A stretch of DNA of 64,000 bases from Bacteroidota bacterium (GTDB taxonomy: Bacteria > Bacteroidota > Bacteroidia > Flavobacteriales > Weeksellaceae). The DNA is taken from contig JAEXAR010000009.1 in assembly GCA_023394415.1 (NCBI GenBank), forward strand, positions 1-64,000, given 5' to 3'. Shown here one piece after another: positions 17,771 through 27,282 of this stretch (the first letter of the stretch is position 1; the number at the start of each line of letters is the position of its first letter). The notes under the pieces were generated by a model, which saw nothing but the letters and a program-made list of their open reading frames with translations, was not told where the DNA came from and ran no database searches. Position numbers and translations under genes: made by a program.

Positions 17771-17786
17771 GCGAGCGAAGCGAGCG
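17771..17786. repeat. GCGAGCGAAGCGAGCG mirror repeat
   Basis: A copy of the 16-mer also found at 13426, 13494 and 29322. Here it is flanked by GGCGC and GCGCC, so its ends can pair. Confidence 0.7.
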
Positions 17787-17809
17787 CCAATTTTTGAAGT
17801 TCATTATCA

Positions 17810-17904
17810 CTAGACCCGTTTGCAGCGTTTACCCCGCAGTCTCGTCTCGGCAAGTATTGCCGAGACGAGACGAGGAGTATAAGCGGAAAGCGGGAAAAGC
17901 TTCT
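17810..17904 (+). ncRNA. Structured intergenic repeat element, copy 2
   Basis: The flanks CTAGACCCGTTTGCAGCG and AAGCGGAAAGCGGGAAAAGC match copies 1 and 3. The centre is a different, perfect hairpin: CGTCTCGTCTCGGCAA, loop GTA, then its exact complement. It ends 8 bp before the GH97 stop codon on the opposite strand. The conserved ends with a changed but still complementary stem support a structured RNA or a hairpin-dependent mobile repeat. Confidence 0.6.
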
Positions 17905-17911
17905 AAAAAAA

Positions 17912-20068
17912 TTATTTCACAGATTTAACAGAAATCGCATAACCACCGCTTCTGGCCAATTTAACAGGGATTTTCGTTTTGTTGGTAACGGTTTTTTTGT
18001 ATATGTTATAACTCTGTGGATTCTTGATATAATCGGCATCCTTACCATCTTCGTAAACGGTGGCTTCGTACTTTTTACCTTTTGGAAGGAAGGAGAAATC
18101 TACTAGAAAAGTTCTGGCATTTTCATCTGTAATTCCACCAACATACCATTCATCTTTTGCTTTTGCTTTTCTTGCAGTGTGGATGTAATCGCCAGGTTCT
18201 GCTGCAAGAATTACGGTATCATCCCAATCTGCAGCGACATCTTTTATAAACTGGAACGCATCCAAATGTTTCTGATAATTTTCTGGTAAATCAGCCGCCA
18301 TTTGCAATGGTGAATACATCACTACATACAATGCTAATTGTTTTGCTAAAGTCGTTTTTACAAATCTAGTATCACCTGGAAAATAATAGTCTAATTTGGT
18401 TTGGAAAATTCCCGGTGTATAATCCATAGGTCCACCAATAAATCTTGTAAATGGTAGAATGGTTTGATGATCAGGATTGTTTCCTCCAAACGCTTCGAAT
18501 TCTGTTCCGCGAGCTGCTTCAGCAGCAATCCAGTTTGGATAAGTGCGACTTTGACCTGTTGGACGAACCGACTCGTGAGAATTTACCATAATTTTATATT
18601 CATTAGCTTTTTCGGCAATTCTGTAATAGTGATTAATGGTCCACTGTGAATAATGGTGCTCACCACGCGGAATGATATTTCCTACATAACCGGTTTTTAC
18701 TGATGGATAACCGTATTTATTCATCAACTGAAATGCTTTATCTGCCCATCTTTCATAATTGGTTGCAGAGCCTGATGTTTCGTGGTGCATCATTAGTTTA
18801 ATGCCCTTGGAATGTGCATAATCATTCAGCATTTTGATATCAAAATCGGGATAAGGCGTTACAAAGTCGAAAACAAATTCTTTAGAATGTCCAAACCAAT
18901 CTTCCCATCCAACATTCCATCCTTCGATTAATAATGCATCAAAGCCGTGTTTTGAAGCAAAGTCAATATATTCTTTAACTTTTGTGTTATGGGCAGCGTG
19001 TTTTCCGTTTGGTGTTAATTTTGAGAAATCAGTTTTGCCAATATGAACATTGTTTGCTGTAGAATATGCCCATTGTGATTTTCCGATAATCATTTCCCAC
19101 CAAACACCCATATATTTTGTAGGCTTGATGTAAGAAGTGTCGGTATAATGTGTAGGTTCGTTAAGGTTGAAAATCATTTTAGAGCCTAAAACCTCTTCTG
19201 CTTTTGGTGAAACGATAATGGTTCTCCAAGGAGTAACTGCTGGTGTTTGAATATATCCTTTAGCACCTTGTGCATCAGGAGTTAAGTGTGTTTTTAATTT
19301 AAAATTGATGGCATCCACCTCAACGTTGGCGGTTGGATAATTGATAACTGCCGCTTCCGAAATGTTGTAATATAAAGGTAATTTGCCTTCCCATTTCATC
19401 ATTGTAGGAATTTGAATTCCGTTCTTGATTAAATTCTGCGAAGCGTTCCCATCATAAGATTGTGGCCATCTTGCTGGGATTTCAGAAATTTTGGTTTCCT
19501 GATACTGATATTCCTGCGAGTCGTAATCTCCTGCAATCCACCAGGTTTTCATATCAGCAGGAAGGTCGATTTCTGTATCTTCTTCTTTGATGATAAAATA
19601 GTTCAGATTTTTCTGCTCTGGAAATTCGTATCTAAATCCAAGTCCGTCATTAAATAGACGGAATTTCACAATGATATGTCTGTCGTTTGCTTCTTGGTTT
19701 AAGGTAACAGCCATCTCATTATAGTGATTAATATAGGATTTTTTCTCACCTAAAACAGGATTCCAAGTTTCATTTTTTGAATCGAATTTTTCGGCGATTT
19801 TAGTAAAGCCGTTATCCAAATCTTTTCCTTTCTGATCCTTTTTTTCAATTTCTGAAGCGAACTGAATATCACCATCGCGAAGCAATCTTAATCCTAATTT
19901 AGAATCTTCAACAACGGTTTTGCCCTGATATTTTAAGTTATAATATGGAATCCCGGACTTAAGTTGAAAATTCATTTCAAATTTACCATCAGGAGATTTA
20001 AGGGACTGGGCATTAATAAAAAATGATGCACCAAAAAGTAAGAAAGTCCCCAGTTTTATATTTTTCAT
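17912..20068 (-). CDS. GH97 alpha-glucosidase (SusB-type)
   Basis: This 718-residue secreted enzyme starts at ATG 20068 with signal MKNIKLGTFLLFGASFFINA; an in-frame TTG upstream is less likely. GH97 layout is present: an N-terminal beta-sandwich (about 20-290, with FRLFNDGLGFRYEFPEQ), the catalytic barrel (about 300-620, with KLMMHHETSG, MVNSHESVRPTGQ and ARGTEFEAFGGN) and a C-terminal beta domain. The acidic residues in the last motifs point to the inverting SusB subgroup that releases glucose from starch oligomers. It follows the susC-F genes after a hairpin and precedes GH13. A structured repeat abuts its stop. Confidence 0.92.
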   Translation of the reverse strand: MKNIKLGTFLLFGASFFINAQSLKSPDGKFEMNFQLKSGIPYYNLKYQGKTVVEDSKLGLRLLRDGDIQFASEIEKKDQKGKDLDNGFTKIAEKFDSKNETWNPVLGEKKSYINHYNEMAVTLNQEANDRHIIVKFRLFNDGLGFRYEFPEQKNLNYFIIKEEDTEIDLPADMKTWWIAGDYDSQEYQYQETKISEIPARWPQSYDGNASQNLIKNGIQIPTMMKWEGKLPLYYNISEAAVINYPTANVEVDAINFKLKTHLTPDAQGAKGYIQTPAVTPWRTIIVSPKAEEVLGSKMIFNLNEPTHYTDTSYIKPTKYMGVWWEMIIGKSQWAYSTANNVHIGKTDFSKLTPNGKHAAHNTKVKEYIDFASKHGFDALLIEGWNVGWEDWFGHSKEFVFDFVTPYPDFDIKMLNDYAHSKGIKLMMHHETSGSATNYERWADKAFQLMNKYGYPSVKTGYVGNIIPRGEHHYSQWTINHYYRIAEKANEYKIMVNSHESVRPTGQSRTYPNWIAAEAARGTEFEAFGGNNPDHQTILPFTRFIGGPMDYTPGIFQTKLDYYFPGDTRFVKTTLAKQLALYVVMYSPLQMAADLPENYQKHLDAFQFIKDVAADWDDTVILAAEPGDYIHTARKAKAKDEWYVGGITDENARTFLVDFSFLPKGKKYEATVYEDGKDADYIKNPQSYNIYKKTVTNKTKIPVKLARSGGYAISVKSVK

Positions 20069-20130
20069 AAGAGTAAGTTTCAAACTTTAAAAATAACTAA
20101 ATCACTTTAAAAATCAAAGTTTTTAAGCAT

Positions 20131-20160
20131 AAAAAAACTGCTGCAAAATGCAGCAGTTTC
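20131..20160 (-). terminator. Terminator between the susF-like gene and GH97
   Basis: AAACTGCTGC-AAAAT-GCAGCAGTTT forms a 10-bp stem followed on the minus strand by TTTTTTT. It lies about 20 bp after the susF-like stop and suggests partial or full separation of susCDEF from the enzyme genes. Confidence 0.8.
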
Positions 20161-20180
20161 AAAATTATTGGTAAATAAAT

Positions 20181-21599
20181 TTACTTTTTGATGAACTGAT
20201 ATCTTCCATCAATATCGTTGAAGAAAATATCATAAGTTCCTTCTTCAGCAAGGATATTTTCACCTCCCTGAACTCCAAGTCCTGAAAGTACAGAAACTGA
20301 TTGAAGGCTTTTCTCTGGACCCCAGTTTATTCCCCAATCTGAATTGGCTCTGAATTTCAACTGTCCTGTTGGTAGTGCTACATCCCTTGCTACCCATTGG
20401 TGTGGATCGAATGTGGATTGCTCCATCGGTAAGTCACCACCCCAACCGGTAAAATCTCCGATTAGGCCAATAGTTGTGTAAGGAGATGCTGCAGTTGCAG
20501 TAGCTGGTGTTATGCTATATGTTTTAGCTAAAATATCAACAACAAAACTATAATATCCAGCATCAGGCGTTGCAAACGGATCTGGATCACCTCCTGTATT
20601 ATCAGCAACAACTCCGGCTTTTAATCCCCATTGTGGACTCCAACTTCCAATTTTTTCTAAAAGTTTGAACTGGGTAGTGTTATACTGACCTCTGATAAAT
20701 TTACCTGTAAAGTAGAATTTACTTGTCGTTACCGGATCTCTAAAGATTGCTTGGTTATTGTTATTTTCGCTCCAACCGGAAGAAGTAGCATCACCAACCA
20801 AGAACATATCTTTGAACGCAATATATGGCGTAACATTTACAGTAACAATGTTAGAAGTTTTGGTAATTGTTCCACCCGTTGATTTTGTAGTAGCCGTAAC
20901 TCTAATATCGGCATCAGCAGCAACATTAGGAGCAAAACCTGTTTTAATTAAAGCATCATTAAAGGCTTTATTGGTAACATCAAGCATCTTAAGGTTGTTT
21001 ATAGAACCTACAGAAGCCCAATTGTTAGCACCTTTTGGAGAAACTTCAACAAGATAGGTTACATCCGTTCCGTAAGAATAATCAGTCCAAGTTACAGTAG
21101 TTACTTTAGTGTCAGGACTTGCAGGATCAAGAACAAATTTTGTTCCTGCTGTTGGTGCTGTAATTACCGGTGCAGAAGATGGATAAGGTGTAGCATCAAA
21201 GCTAATAACGTTTGAAACATTTGATCCTGAAATCACTCGCAAATACACTTTTTGAGCTTTGTATGGTAAAAATCCAGCCTGAATTAAGGCATCATTTAAG
21301 TTACCAATTGATGTTGTAAAAGAATTTGTAGATGACTTACCTAATACTACAGGTTTTGCAAAATCTTCGGAAGTAGAAATTTCTACCGTATACTCGGAAG
21401 CAGCTCCTAATGAATTGTCCCAAGATAATCTGAAAGGATTATCTTTCATTGTAGGATATAAAACATTTGAACCTAAAGTTGTATTATAAAGCTCAAATGA
21501 AGGTTCAGCCGTCTGGAATGCAAATTCATCCTCTCTACATGATTGTAAAAACAGTGGAACTAATATTGCGAGAAATAAAATTTTAAATATATTTTTCAT
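20181..21599 (-). CDS. SusF/SusE-family starch-binding surface lipoprotein
   Basis: This 472-residue lipoprotein has signal MKNIFKILFLAILVPLFLQS followed by the lipobox cysteine. An N-terminal SusE-type domain (SFELYNTTLGSNVLYPTMKD) is followed by a second similar module, then C-terminal modules with MFLVGDATSSGWSENNNN and TTIGLIGDFTGWGGDLPM. The latter are typical of carbohydrate-binding SusE/F domains, with exposed tryptophans. It should sit on the cell surface and hold starch near the SusCD complex. It begins 16 bp after the shorter SusE-like gene, and both share the MKNIFKI start, pointing to duplication. Confidence 0.88.
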   Translation of the reverse strand: MKNIFKILFLAILVPLFLQSCREDEFAFQTAEPSFELYNTTLGSNVLYPTMKDNPFRLSWDNSLGAASEYTVEISTSEDFAKPVVLGKSSTNSFTTSIGNLNDALIQAGFLPYKAQKVYLRVISGSNVSNVISFDATPYPSSAPVITAPTAGTKFVLDPASPDTKVTTVTWTDYSYGTDVTYLVEVSPKGANNWASVGSINNLKMLDVTNKAFNDALIKTGFAPNVAADADIRVTATTKSTGGTITKTSNIVTVNVTPYIAFKDMFLVGDATSSGWSENNNNQAIFRDPVTTSKFYFTGKFIRGQYNTTQFKLLEKIGSWSPQWGLKAGVVADNTGGDPDPFATPDAGYYSFVVDILAKTYSITPATATAASPYTTIGLIGDFTGWGGDLPMEQSTFDPHQWVARDVALPTGQLKFRANSDWGINWGPEKSLQSVSVLSGLGVQGGENILAEEGTYDIFFNDIDGRYQFIKK

Positions 21600-21615
21600 A
21601 ATCTGTCAATTTAAA

Positions 21616-22410
21616 TTATTGAGCTTCAATTGTTAAAGTCTGTGCTTTAGCATTAATAGTAATTTTATAAGTGCCTGTCGCACCTGTAAATTTCATATTT
21701 TCTTCACCATCTTGAACGATAGTAGAAGGGACTTGTTTGAAATACCTGTAATTAGTTCTTGTTCCATCTTGATCAATACTGTAATTTAAAGGATTCCAAT
21801 CTTGTTGTCCTAAAAATCTGAACGGTTCACCTCCATTCAAGGTAGTCACAATGGTTGCGATCTCCTTGTTTTTGGTAAGTAACATAGCTTTGCTAGCATC
21901 CCAGCCAACTGGTGAAGCTGCGCCTACAAGATAAAAATCAGGGAAAACTAATTCATAAGGAGTAATTTTCACAGGAGTTACATTAGATTGAGCGACCAAA
22001 TATTCACCACCTACACCTACAAAAGATGACACCCTAAAATACATAGTTCCTTGAACGTTAGGCAACAAACCTATTTTTTCAGAAATTGTATTCATTTCTG
22101 ATACGGTAAAAGTTGCAGTTCTTTGAGATTCTTCAACAATTTTCACTAACACAGGTTGAGTAAAATCTGCAGTTTTTGATGCCTCAATCTTATACTTTAA
22201 TTCCGTTGGCTGTGTATATTTTGCAGCATCCCAAGTTATATTTAAAGCAGGATTATCCGGAAAATATTGGTCAAGAAACACTGTTTCTTTAGAGAGATCC
22301 ATCAATATAGCAGCTGACTGATTTTCAACTGATAAAGTATCTCTGTCTTGGCAGGAAATTGCAACCACAGCTGCAAAAAGTACCATAAAAATTTTAAATA
22401 TATTTTTCAT
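21616..22410 (-). CDS. SusE-like starch-binding lipoprotein
   Basis: ATG at 22410 gives 264 residues; a TTG two codons upstream is less likely. The signal MKNIFKIFMVLFAAVVAISC ends in a lipobox cysteine. One SusE domain (WDAAKYTQPTELKYKIEAS, about 50-150) is followed by a single binding module with FYLVGAASPVGWDASKAM and GGEPFRFLGQQDWNP. It is a shorter paralogue of the next gene. It lies 15 bp after susD and is surely co-transcribed. It is probably an accessory glycan-binding protein at the outer surface. Confidence 0.85.
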   Translation of the reverse strand: MKNIFKIFMVLFAAVVAISCQDRDTLSVENQSAAILMDLSKETVFLDQYFPDNPALNITWDAAKYTQPTELKYKIEASKTADFTQPVLVKIVEESQRTATFTVSEMNTISEKIGLLPNVQGTMYFRVSSFVGVGGEYLVAQSNVTPVKITPYELVFPDFYLVGAASPVGWDASKAMLLTKNKEIATIVTTLNGGEPFRFLGQQDWNPLNYSIDQDGTRTNYRYFKQVPSTIVQDGEENMKFTGATGTYKITINAKAQTLTIEAQ

Positions 22411-22425
22411 TATCAATTCTTTATA

Positions 22426-24018
22426 TTAATAACCAGGGTTTTGTTTTAAATTAGGATTTGCATTAAGTGCTGAAGTTGGGATTGGAAAAAGATTGTAAGT
22501 AGTAGAAATTGCTGTTCCACCTACTGTCCCACCTTTCCATGGCCACAAATAACTTCCTCCCGCAAATTTTCCAAAACGAATTAAATCAGATCTTCTTTGT
22601 CCTTCCAAATTAAACTCTCTACCTCTTTCTGCTAGAACCATATCCAAAGTTAAATTACTCTGTAAAAGTGCACTTGCACCTCTTTTGGTTCTCAATTCAT
22701 TTATATAAGTAAGTGCTTGTGGAACAGTTGCTGTAGAAGCACCTTTAAGAGCTGACTCTGTATAAGTAAGATAAGCTTCAGCTAATCTGAATACCGGAAA
22801 ATCCGCACTTGAATATTCAGAAACTGATGATGTACCTGAAGTATTTAAGTTTCTAAATTTAATGGAAGGATAACCATTTGTCCAGTTTTTATAATCTGTC
22901 ATTTCGTACTGATGTCCGTCTGTCCAGAATAGTTTAGCTCTTTGGTCAGTAGATGTATTTAAATCTACCAAGGTACCCGATGTATAGTTAGATTGATTAG
23001 AGCCAAACAAACCATACCAAGCTTTTGTAGCTCTGTGACCTCCCCAACCATCACCTGTAAGTCCGAAATCGGATGCTGATAAAGTTTTTGGGGTACCACC
23101 AGTACTACCATTAATGATGTAAGTAGAATTACCAAAACTTGCTGTACCTACAGGATCTGCAATAAGTGGGAAAATAATTTCAGGAGAAGTATTGTTATCT
23201 GCAGAGAACATTCTCACAAATGTACCATCTAAAGAATATCCGCCTTCATCAATTACTTTTTTAGCATACGTTGCAGCATCTGCATATCTGGCAGTTCCTG
23301 TATAAACTTCCGCATTAAGATACAATCTGGAAAGTAACATTCTCGCTGCGGACTTATTAGCATGTCCATATTCTGATTTGTTTGGAAGAATAACCTCAAT
23401 TTCTTTTAATTCATTCTCTACGAAGTCAAAAAGTTCTTTACGAGAGGCTTCCGGTTTAGGTTTATTATTTCCTAAATCGGCTTCAGTTACTAAAACACCT
23501 TTTCCAAAACAGTCAACCATATAAAAATATGATAAAGCTCTGATGAAACGCAATTCGGAAATATACTGATCTTTCTTAACGTTATCAGATTTCTGAAGAG
23601 CCGCGATTAAAGCATTAGCTTGGGGAACAGTGTAATAAACTCTATCAAACAAATATCTAAAGAATTTGTTATCAGCTGTCCAGTTAGAAGTAGTTGTTAA
23701 TTGATCTAGACCATTATCACCCCAACGGTTTTTCATTCCGTCAGCAGTAAAGTCCTGGAGGTTTATAATACCTCTTAAAAATACTGTTTCACCTTTATCA
23801 TCACCACTAATATCAGCTTCGCCAGGCCCTTTGGCACTTGACATAGAAAGTGAAGCATAAATTTTGGCAACCAAGCCGTCCACAGCATTTGGTTGCGACT
23901 GCACAAGCTGATCCAAAGTCATTAGGTACTCCGGTTCAGTATTTAAATCATTAACACACGATGTTATTGAGAAAAAAGCAAAACAAAGTGCCGCAATTTT
24001 AATTTTATTAAGTCTCAT
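22426..24018 (-). CDS. RagB/SusD-family nutrient-binding lipoprotein
   Basis: This 530-residue surface lipoprotein caps the SusC channel and binds the glycan. The signal peptide ends FFSITSC at the lipid-attached cysteine. SusD-typical segments are ELRFIRALSYFYMVDCFGKG (TPR-like helices), AARMLLSRLYLNAEVYTG, and the C-terminal LAERGREFNLEGQRRSDLIR with the ending NLFPIPTSALNANPNLKQNP. It follows susC by 14 bp. The adjacent GH13 and GH97 genes suggest starch or maltodextrin as ligand. Confidence 0.95.
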   Translation of the reverse strand: MRLNKIKIAALCFAFFSITSCVNDLNTEPEYLMTLDQLVQSQPNAVDGLVAKIYASLSMSSAKGPGEADISGDDKGETVFLRGIINLQDFTADGMKNRWGDNGLDQLTTTSNWTADNKFFRYLFDRVYYTVPQANALIAALQKSDNVKKDQYISELRFIRALSYFYMVDCFGKGVLVTEADLGNNKPKPEASRKELFDFVENELKEIEVILPNKSEYGHANKSAARMLLSRLYLNAEVYTGTARYADAATYAKKVIDEGGYSLDGTFVRMFSADNNTSPEIIFPLIADPVGTASFGNSTYIINGSTGGTPKTLSASDFGLTGDGWGGHRATKAWYGLFGSNQSNYTSGTLVDLNTSTDQRAKLFWTDGHQYEMTDYKNWTNGYPSIKFRNLNTSGTSSVSEYSSADFPVFRLAEAYLTYTESALKGASTATVPQALTYINELRTKRGASALLQSNLTLDMVLAERGREFNLEGQRRSDLIRFGKFAGGSYLWPWKGGTVGGTAISTTYNLFPIPTSALNANPNLKQNPGY

Positions 24019-24032
24019 TTTTTTTATATTTT

Positions 24033-26876
24033 TTAAAAATCAAGATTTAAACCTAAAGTATAAGTTCTTGGTCTTGGATAGAAATTGTTATCAATAGCAT
24101 TAAAGTTTTCTGGATCCATTCCTTTATATTTAGTAAGAATGAAAGCATTGTTTACTGATCCAAAAACTCTTAATGTAGAAGTTTTGAAAAGGTTATCAAA
24201 TTTATATCCTAGTGTAACATTCTCTAATCTTAAGAATGTAGCATCATGTAAATTATAATCAGACAATGGCTCAACGGTTGTTTTAGCGCTAAATCTATCA
24301 TCAGCAGACCCGTTTCCAAAATTCAAAACATTATACAAGCTGTTACTGTTAACCGGTAGTGCAGCTCCGGTATAACCTCTACTCACCGGTGCAGCGTCAT
24401 AAACATTACCACCAATCTGTCCTCTAAAGCTAGCCGACAAATCTGCTTTTCCTACGTTTAATAAAGTGCCAAATCCAAAAGTCCAATTTGGTCTTAACGG
24501 CACATAATATTGATCATCAGGAGAAATTACACCATCACCATTTCTATCTGCAAAAACACCCGGTAAAACTCTTCCATCAGAATCATATAGCTGTTTATAA
24601 ACTAAAGCAGAATACGGCTGTTGACCTACAGCGTGATGAGCAAGCACAACACCAGTCCCTGAAAATCCAAGACCTGATTCCAAGGCAGGTATTTTATCAC
24701 GTCCTTTTAAGCTTTGCACTTCTCCTTTGTTGTAGGAAATATTACCGTTCAGTTCCCATGTTACATTATCAGCTTTTACAGGAACAACGTTTAAGCTTAA
24801 TTCAACACCTTGGTTGTTTAATGCACCTACATTATCTACATATTCATTAGTTAAAAGCTGCCCTGGAGGGAATGTAGTGATAGCCAACAAATCGTTTGTG
24901 TATCTGTAGTAATATTCTAAAGTACCAGAAACTCTTCTGTTATTATTTGCAAAATCTAAACCAGCATTATAAGTGTCGGTTTTTTCCCAGGTAAGATTTG
25001 GGTTAAATGCCAAAGCAGTATAGAATCCTGGTAATGGTTTACCATCTGCACCAAGTTGTTGAGGGAAGTAGTAATATCTAATATTTCCAACTTCATATAA
25101 AGGTGTATATGGATAGAAACCTACTGCACCTGTTATATCCTGCTGACCAGTTTTACCCCAACCTAATCTTAACTTTAGGTCAGAAAATTTAGCATTAGAC
25201 ATCCAATCTTCCTCAAGCATTTTCCAGGCAAAACCAACTGCCGGGAAATGCCCCCATCTCTTATCTGAAGGGAAAAGTGAAGATGCATCAGCCCTGTAAG
25301 TTAGCGTAAATAGATATTTATTTAAAATATCAATATTTGATCTACCAAAAAATGACTGTAGGTTTAGTACATTTTTGTAATTGTTATCAAATTTACTGTA
25401 TTGTGTTTCTTGACGTAGGCCCGTTTCTTTATTATCATAGTTGAAAAAACGTTTCTCACCTACATTTCTAAAGTTTTGGTATGAATAACCTCCTTGGAGC
25501 TCGAATTTAGAAATCGTCATACCGGATCTGTTTTTAGAATAAACTAAATAGGCATCTAATAATTTATTCAAAATATTCTGATCTTCAGAATAATTTAATC
25601 CCGGATTAAACACTCCACTTACAGGATTATTTCCTTCATACACAGTTTGATAAGATCCAAATGCGTTATCAAGGAAATTTTCTCTAATTTGTGCTTTGGA
25701 TGCTTCTAAACCAAGGTTAACAACCGCTCTTAATTCCGGCAAGAAATGCATTTTGTAATCAAATTCTACATTTCCAAGAAACTTGTTTACTTTTTCCGGA
25801 CGTTGACGGTTCATTAAAAGGTTAACAGGATTGGTAATACCTGTTAATTTATAATTATCGAATGCCTGATAGTATGAACCATCAGCATTGTAAACCGGTT
25901 TAGTTGGATCCGCTGCGAATGCACCACCTATTGCTCCTCCTTCATCAATCGCATTTTTATCGCTCATAATGCCTTTTGCATTAATATCGATTTTAAGATG
26001 CTTGTCTAATAAAGTAGGTGTAAGTTTTATTGATCCTGTAAATCTTTCAAAATCACTTGTTTTAACAACACCTTCTGTCCTGTTATAACCTAAAGACAAT
26101 CTGGAAGGAATTGTTTTGAACAAATTAGCTCTCAAACTGATATTATGATCCGTAGAAATGGTTTTTCTAAATACTTCTTTTTGCCAATCGGTATTATATA
26201 TTGTTTGCTGCCCATTGGTATTAACTCCAAGCATATAAGAATAATCTGGATAATACTGTTTTATGAATGCTTCAAATTCAGCCCCATCCATAACGTCCAT
26301 AAATTTCGTAACCTGTCCAAAAGACACAGATCCATTATAATTAACCCTTAATTTACCGGATGAACCTTTTTTGGTTGTAATAATAATTACACCGTTTGAA
26401 GCACGTGAACCATAAATTGCGGTTGCAGACGCATCTTTCAATACAGAAAATGATTCAATATCATTAGGGTTAACTAATGATAATGGGTTTGAAATACCAG
26501 CGGGATTTGAGGAATCCAAAGGAACACCATCAATTACGATCAAAGGGTTATTATTGGCTGTTAATGAAGCACCACCTCTAATTCTGATGTTAGGACTTGC
26601 GTCTGGCTTACCACCATCACTAGTAATTCTAACACCCGGTGCTTTACCATTTATCAGCTGATCTGCCGATACAATAGCGCCTTTGTTAAAATCTTTTTCA
26701 GATAATGCTGTTACAGATCCTGTTAAGTCAGACTTTTTTTTCTGTCCATAACCAATCAACACAACTTCTTCAATCTTTTTCTCACGTGTTGTTGAATCCT
26801 GTTGTGCGTTAATCATCATTGTTCCTGCTAGTAGAAAAGCCGGAGCAATTTTCAAAACTGTACGATAGTTTCTCAC
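24033..26876 (-). CDS. SusC/RagA-family TonB-linked outer-membrane transporter
   Basis: This 947-residue transporter starts at GTG 26876 with signal (M)RNYRTVLKIAPAFLLAGTM. It lacks the usual N-terminal carboxypeptidase-like domain and passes straight to the SusC box EEVVLIGYGQKKKSDLTGSV and plug (RIRGGASLTANNNPLIVIDG, SFSVLKDASATAIYGSRASN). The long barrel ends RPRTYTLGLNLDF. With SusD it imports oligosaccharides, here probably starch-derived. It is the first gene of the starch operon. The sequence TATATTTG, a -7 box match, overlaps the GTG, so either this match is fortuitous or the transcript starts inside the signal peptide. Confidence 0.94.
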   Translation of the reverse strand: MRNYRTVLKIAPAFLLAGTMMINAQQDSTTREKKIEEVVLIGYGQKKKSDLTGSVTALSEKDFNKGAIVSADQLINGKAPGVRITSDGGKPDASPNIRIRGGASLTANNNPLIVIDGVPLDSSNPAGISNPLSLVNPNDIESFSVLKDASATAIYGSRASNGVIIITTKKGSSGKLRVNYNGSVSFGQVTKFMDVMDGAEFEAFIKQYYPDYSYMLGVNTNGQQTIYNTDWQKEVFRKTISTDHNISLRANLFKTIPSRLSLGYNRTEGVVKTSDFERFTGSIKLTPTLLDKHLKIDINAKGIMSDKNAIDEGGAIGGAFAADPTKPVYNADGSYYQAFDNYKLTGITNPVNLLMNRQRPEKVNKFLGNVEFDYKMHFLPELRAVVNLGLEASKAQIRENFLDNAFGSYQTVYEGNNPVSGVFNPGLNYSEDQNILNKLLDAYLVYSKNRSGMTISKFELQGGYSYQNFRNVGEKRFFNYDNKETGLRQETQYSKFDNNYKNVLNLQSFFGRSNIDILNKYLFTLTYRADASSLFPSDKRWGHFPAVGFAWKMLEEDWMSNAKFSDLKLRLGWGKTGQQDITGAVGFYPYTPLYEVGNIRYYYFPQQLGADGKPLPGFYTALAFNPNLTWEKTDTYNAGLDFANNNRRVSGTLEYYYRYTNDLLAITTFPPGQLLTNEYVDNVGALNNQGVELSLNVVPVKADNVTWELNGNISYNKGEVQSLKGRDKIPALESGLGFSGTGVVLAHHAVGQQPYSALVYKQLYDSDGRVLPGVFADRNGDGVISPDDQYYVPLRPNWTFGFGTLLNVGKADLSASFRGQIGGNVYDAAPVSRGYTGAALPVNSNSLYNVLNFGNGSADDRFSAKTTVEPLSDYNLHDATFLRLENVTLGYKFDNLFKTSTLRVFGSVNNAFILTKYKGMDPENFNAIDNNFYPRPRTYTLGLNLDF

Positions 26877-27255
26877 AAATATAAAATTTAAGGATTAATA
26901 TTCAGTTTATTATTATGTTCTAAGATATGTGTTTTATCTTGCTTGATTTTATCAATTAAATGGTAAAATTCAACCTTCTAATTTAACATTTTTTTTGTTA
27001 ATAAAAAATTAATATTTACTATTGTAATGAAGTATGAGAAAAGTCATTTTTTAAATCTTTAAATTTCGATTTATTTAACTGATAATCAAATACTTTTATT
27101 TGAATCTTAACTTTAAAAATTCTATACAAATTTAATTAATATTTAAACAAACATTTAACAAAAAATTAACCTTATTATCTCAAAATGATAAATTTCATAT
27201 AAAAATGGTGTTTGCACCTCGTCACTTATTTCTTTTTAAAAACCATCATATAAAC
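26877..27255. other. Divergent AT-rich intergenic region (susC / metG)
   Basis: About 380 bp of very AT-rich DNA with no credible ORF. It must hold the promoters of both the starch operon (minus) and metG (plus). No operator palindrome or riboswitch-like structure stands out, and no sus-type regulator gene is nearby. Confidence 0.5.
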
Positions 27256-27263
27256 TATCTTTG
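27256..27263 (+). promoter_or_regulatory. -7 box (TATCTTTG) of metG
   Basis: TATCTTTG matches TAnnTTTG and lies 19 bp before the metG ATG. This also supports the ATG at 27283 over an in-frame ATG at 27205, which would lie upstream of the transcript start. Confidence 0.6.
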
Positions 27264-27282
27264 CATAAAATTTAGTATTGAT

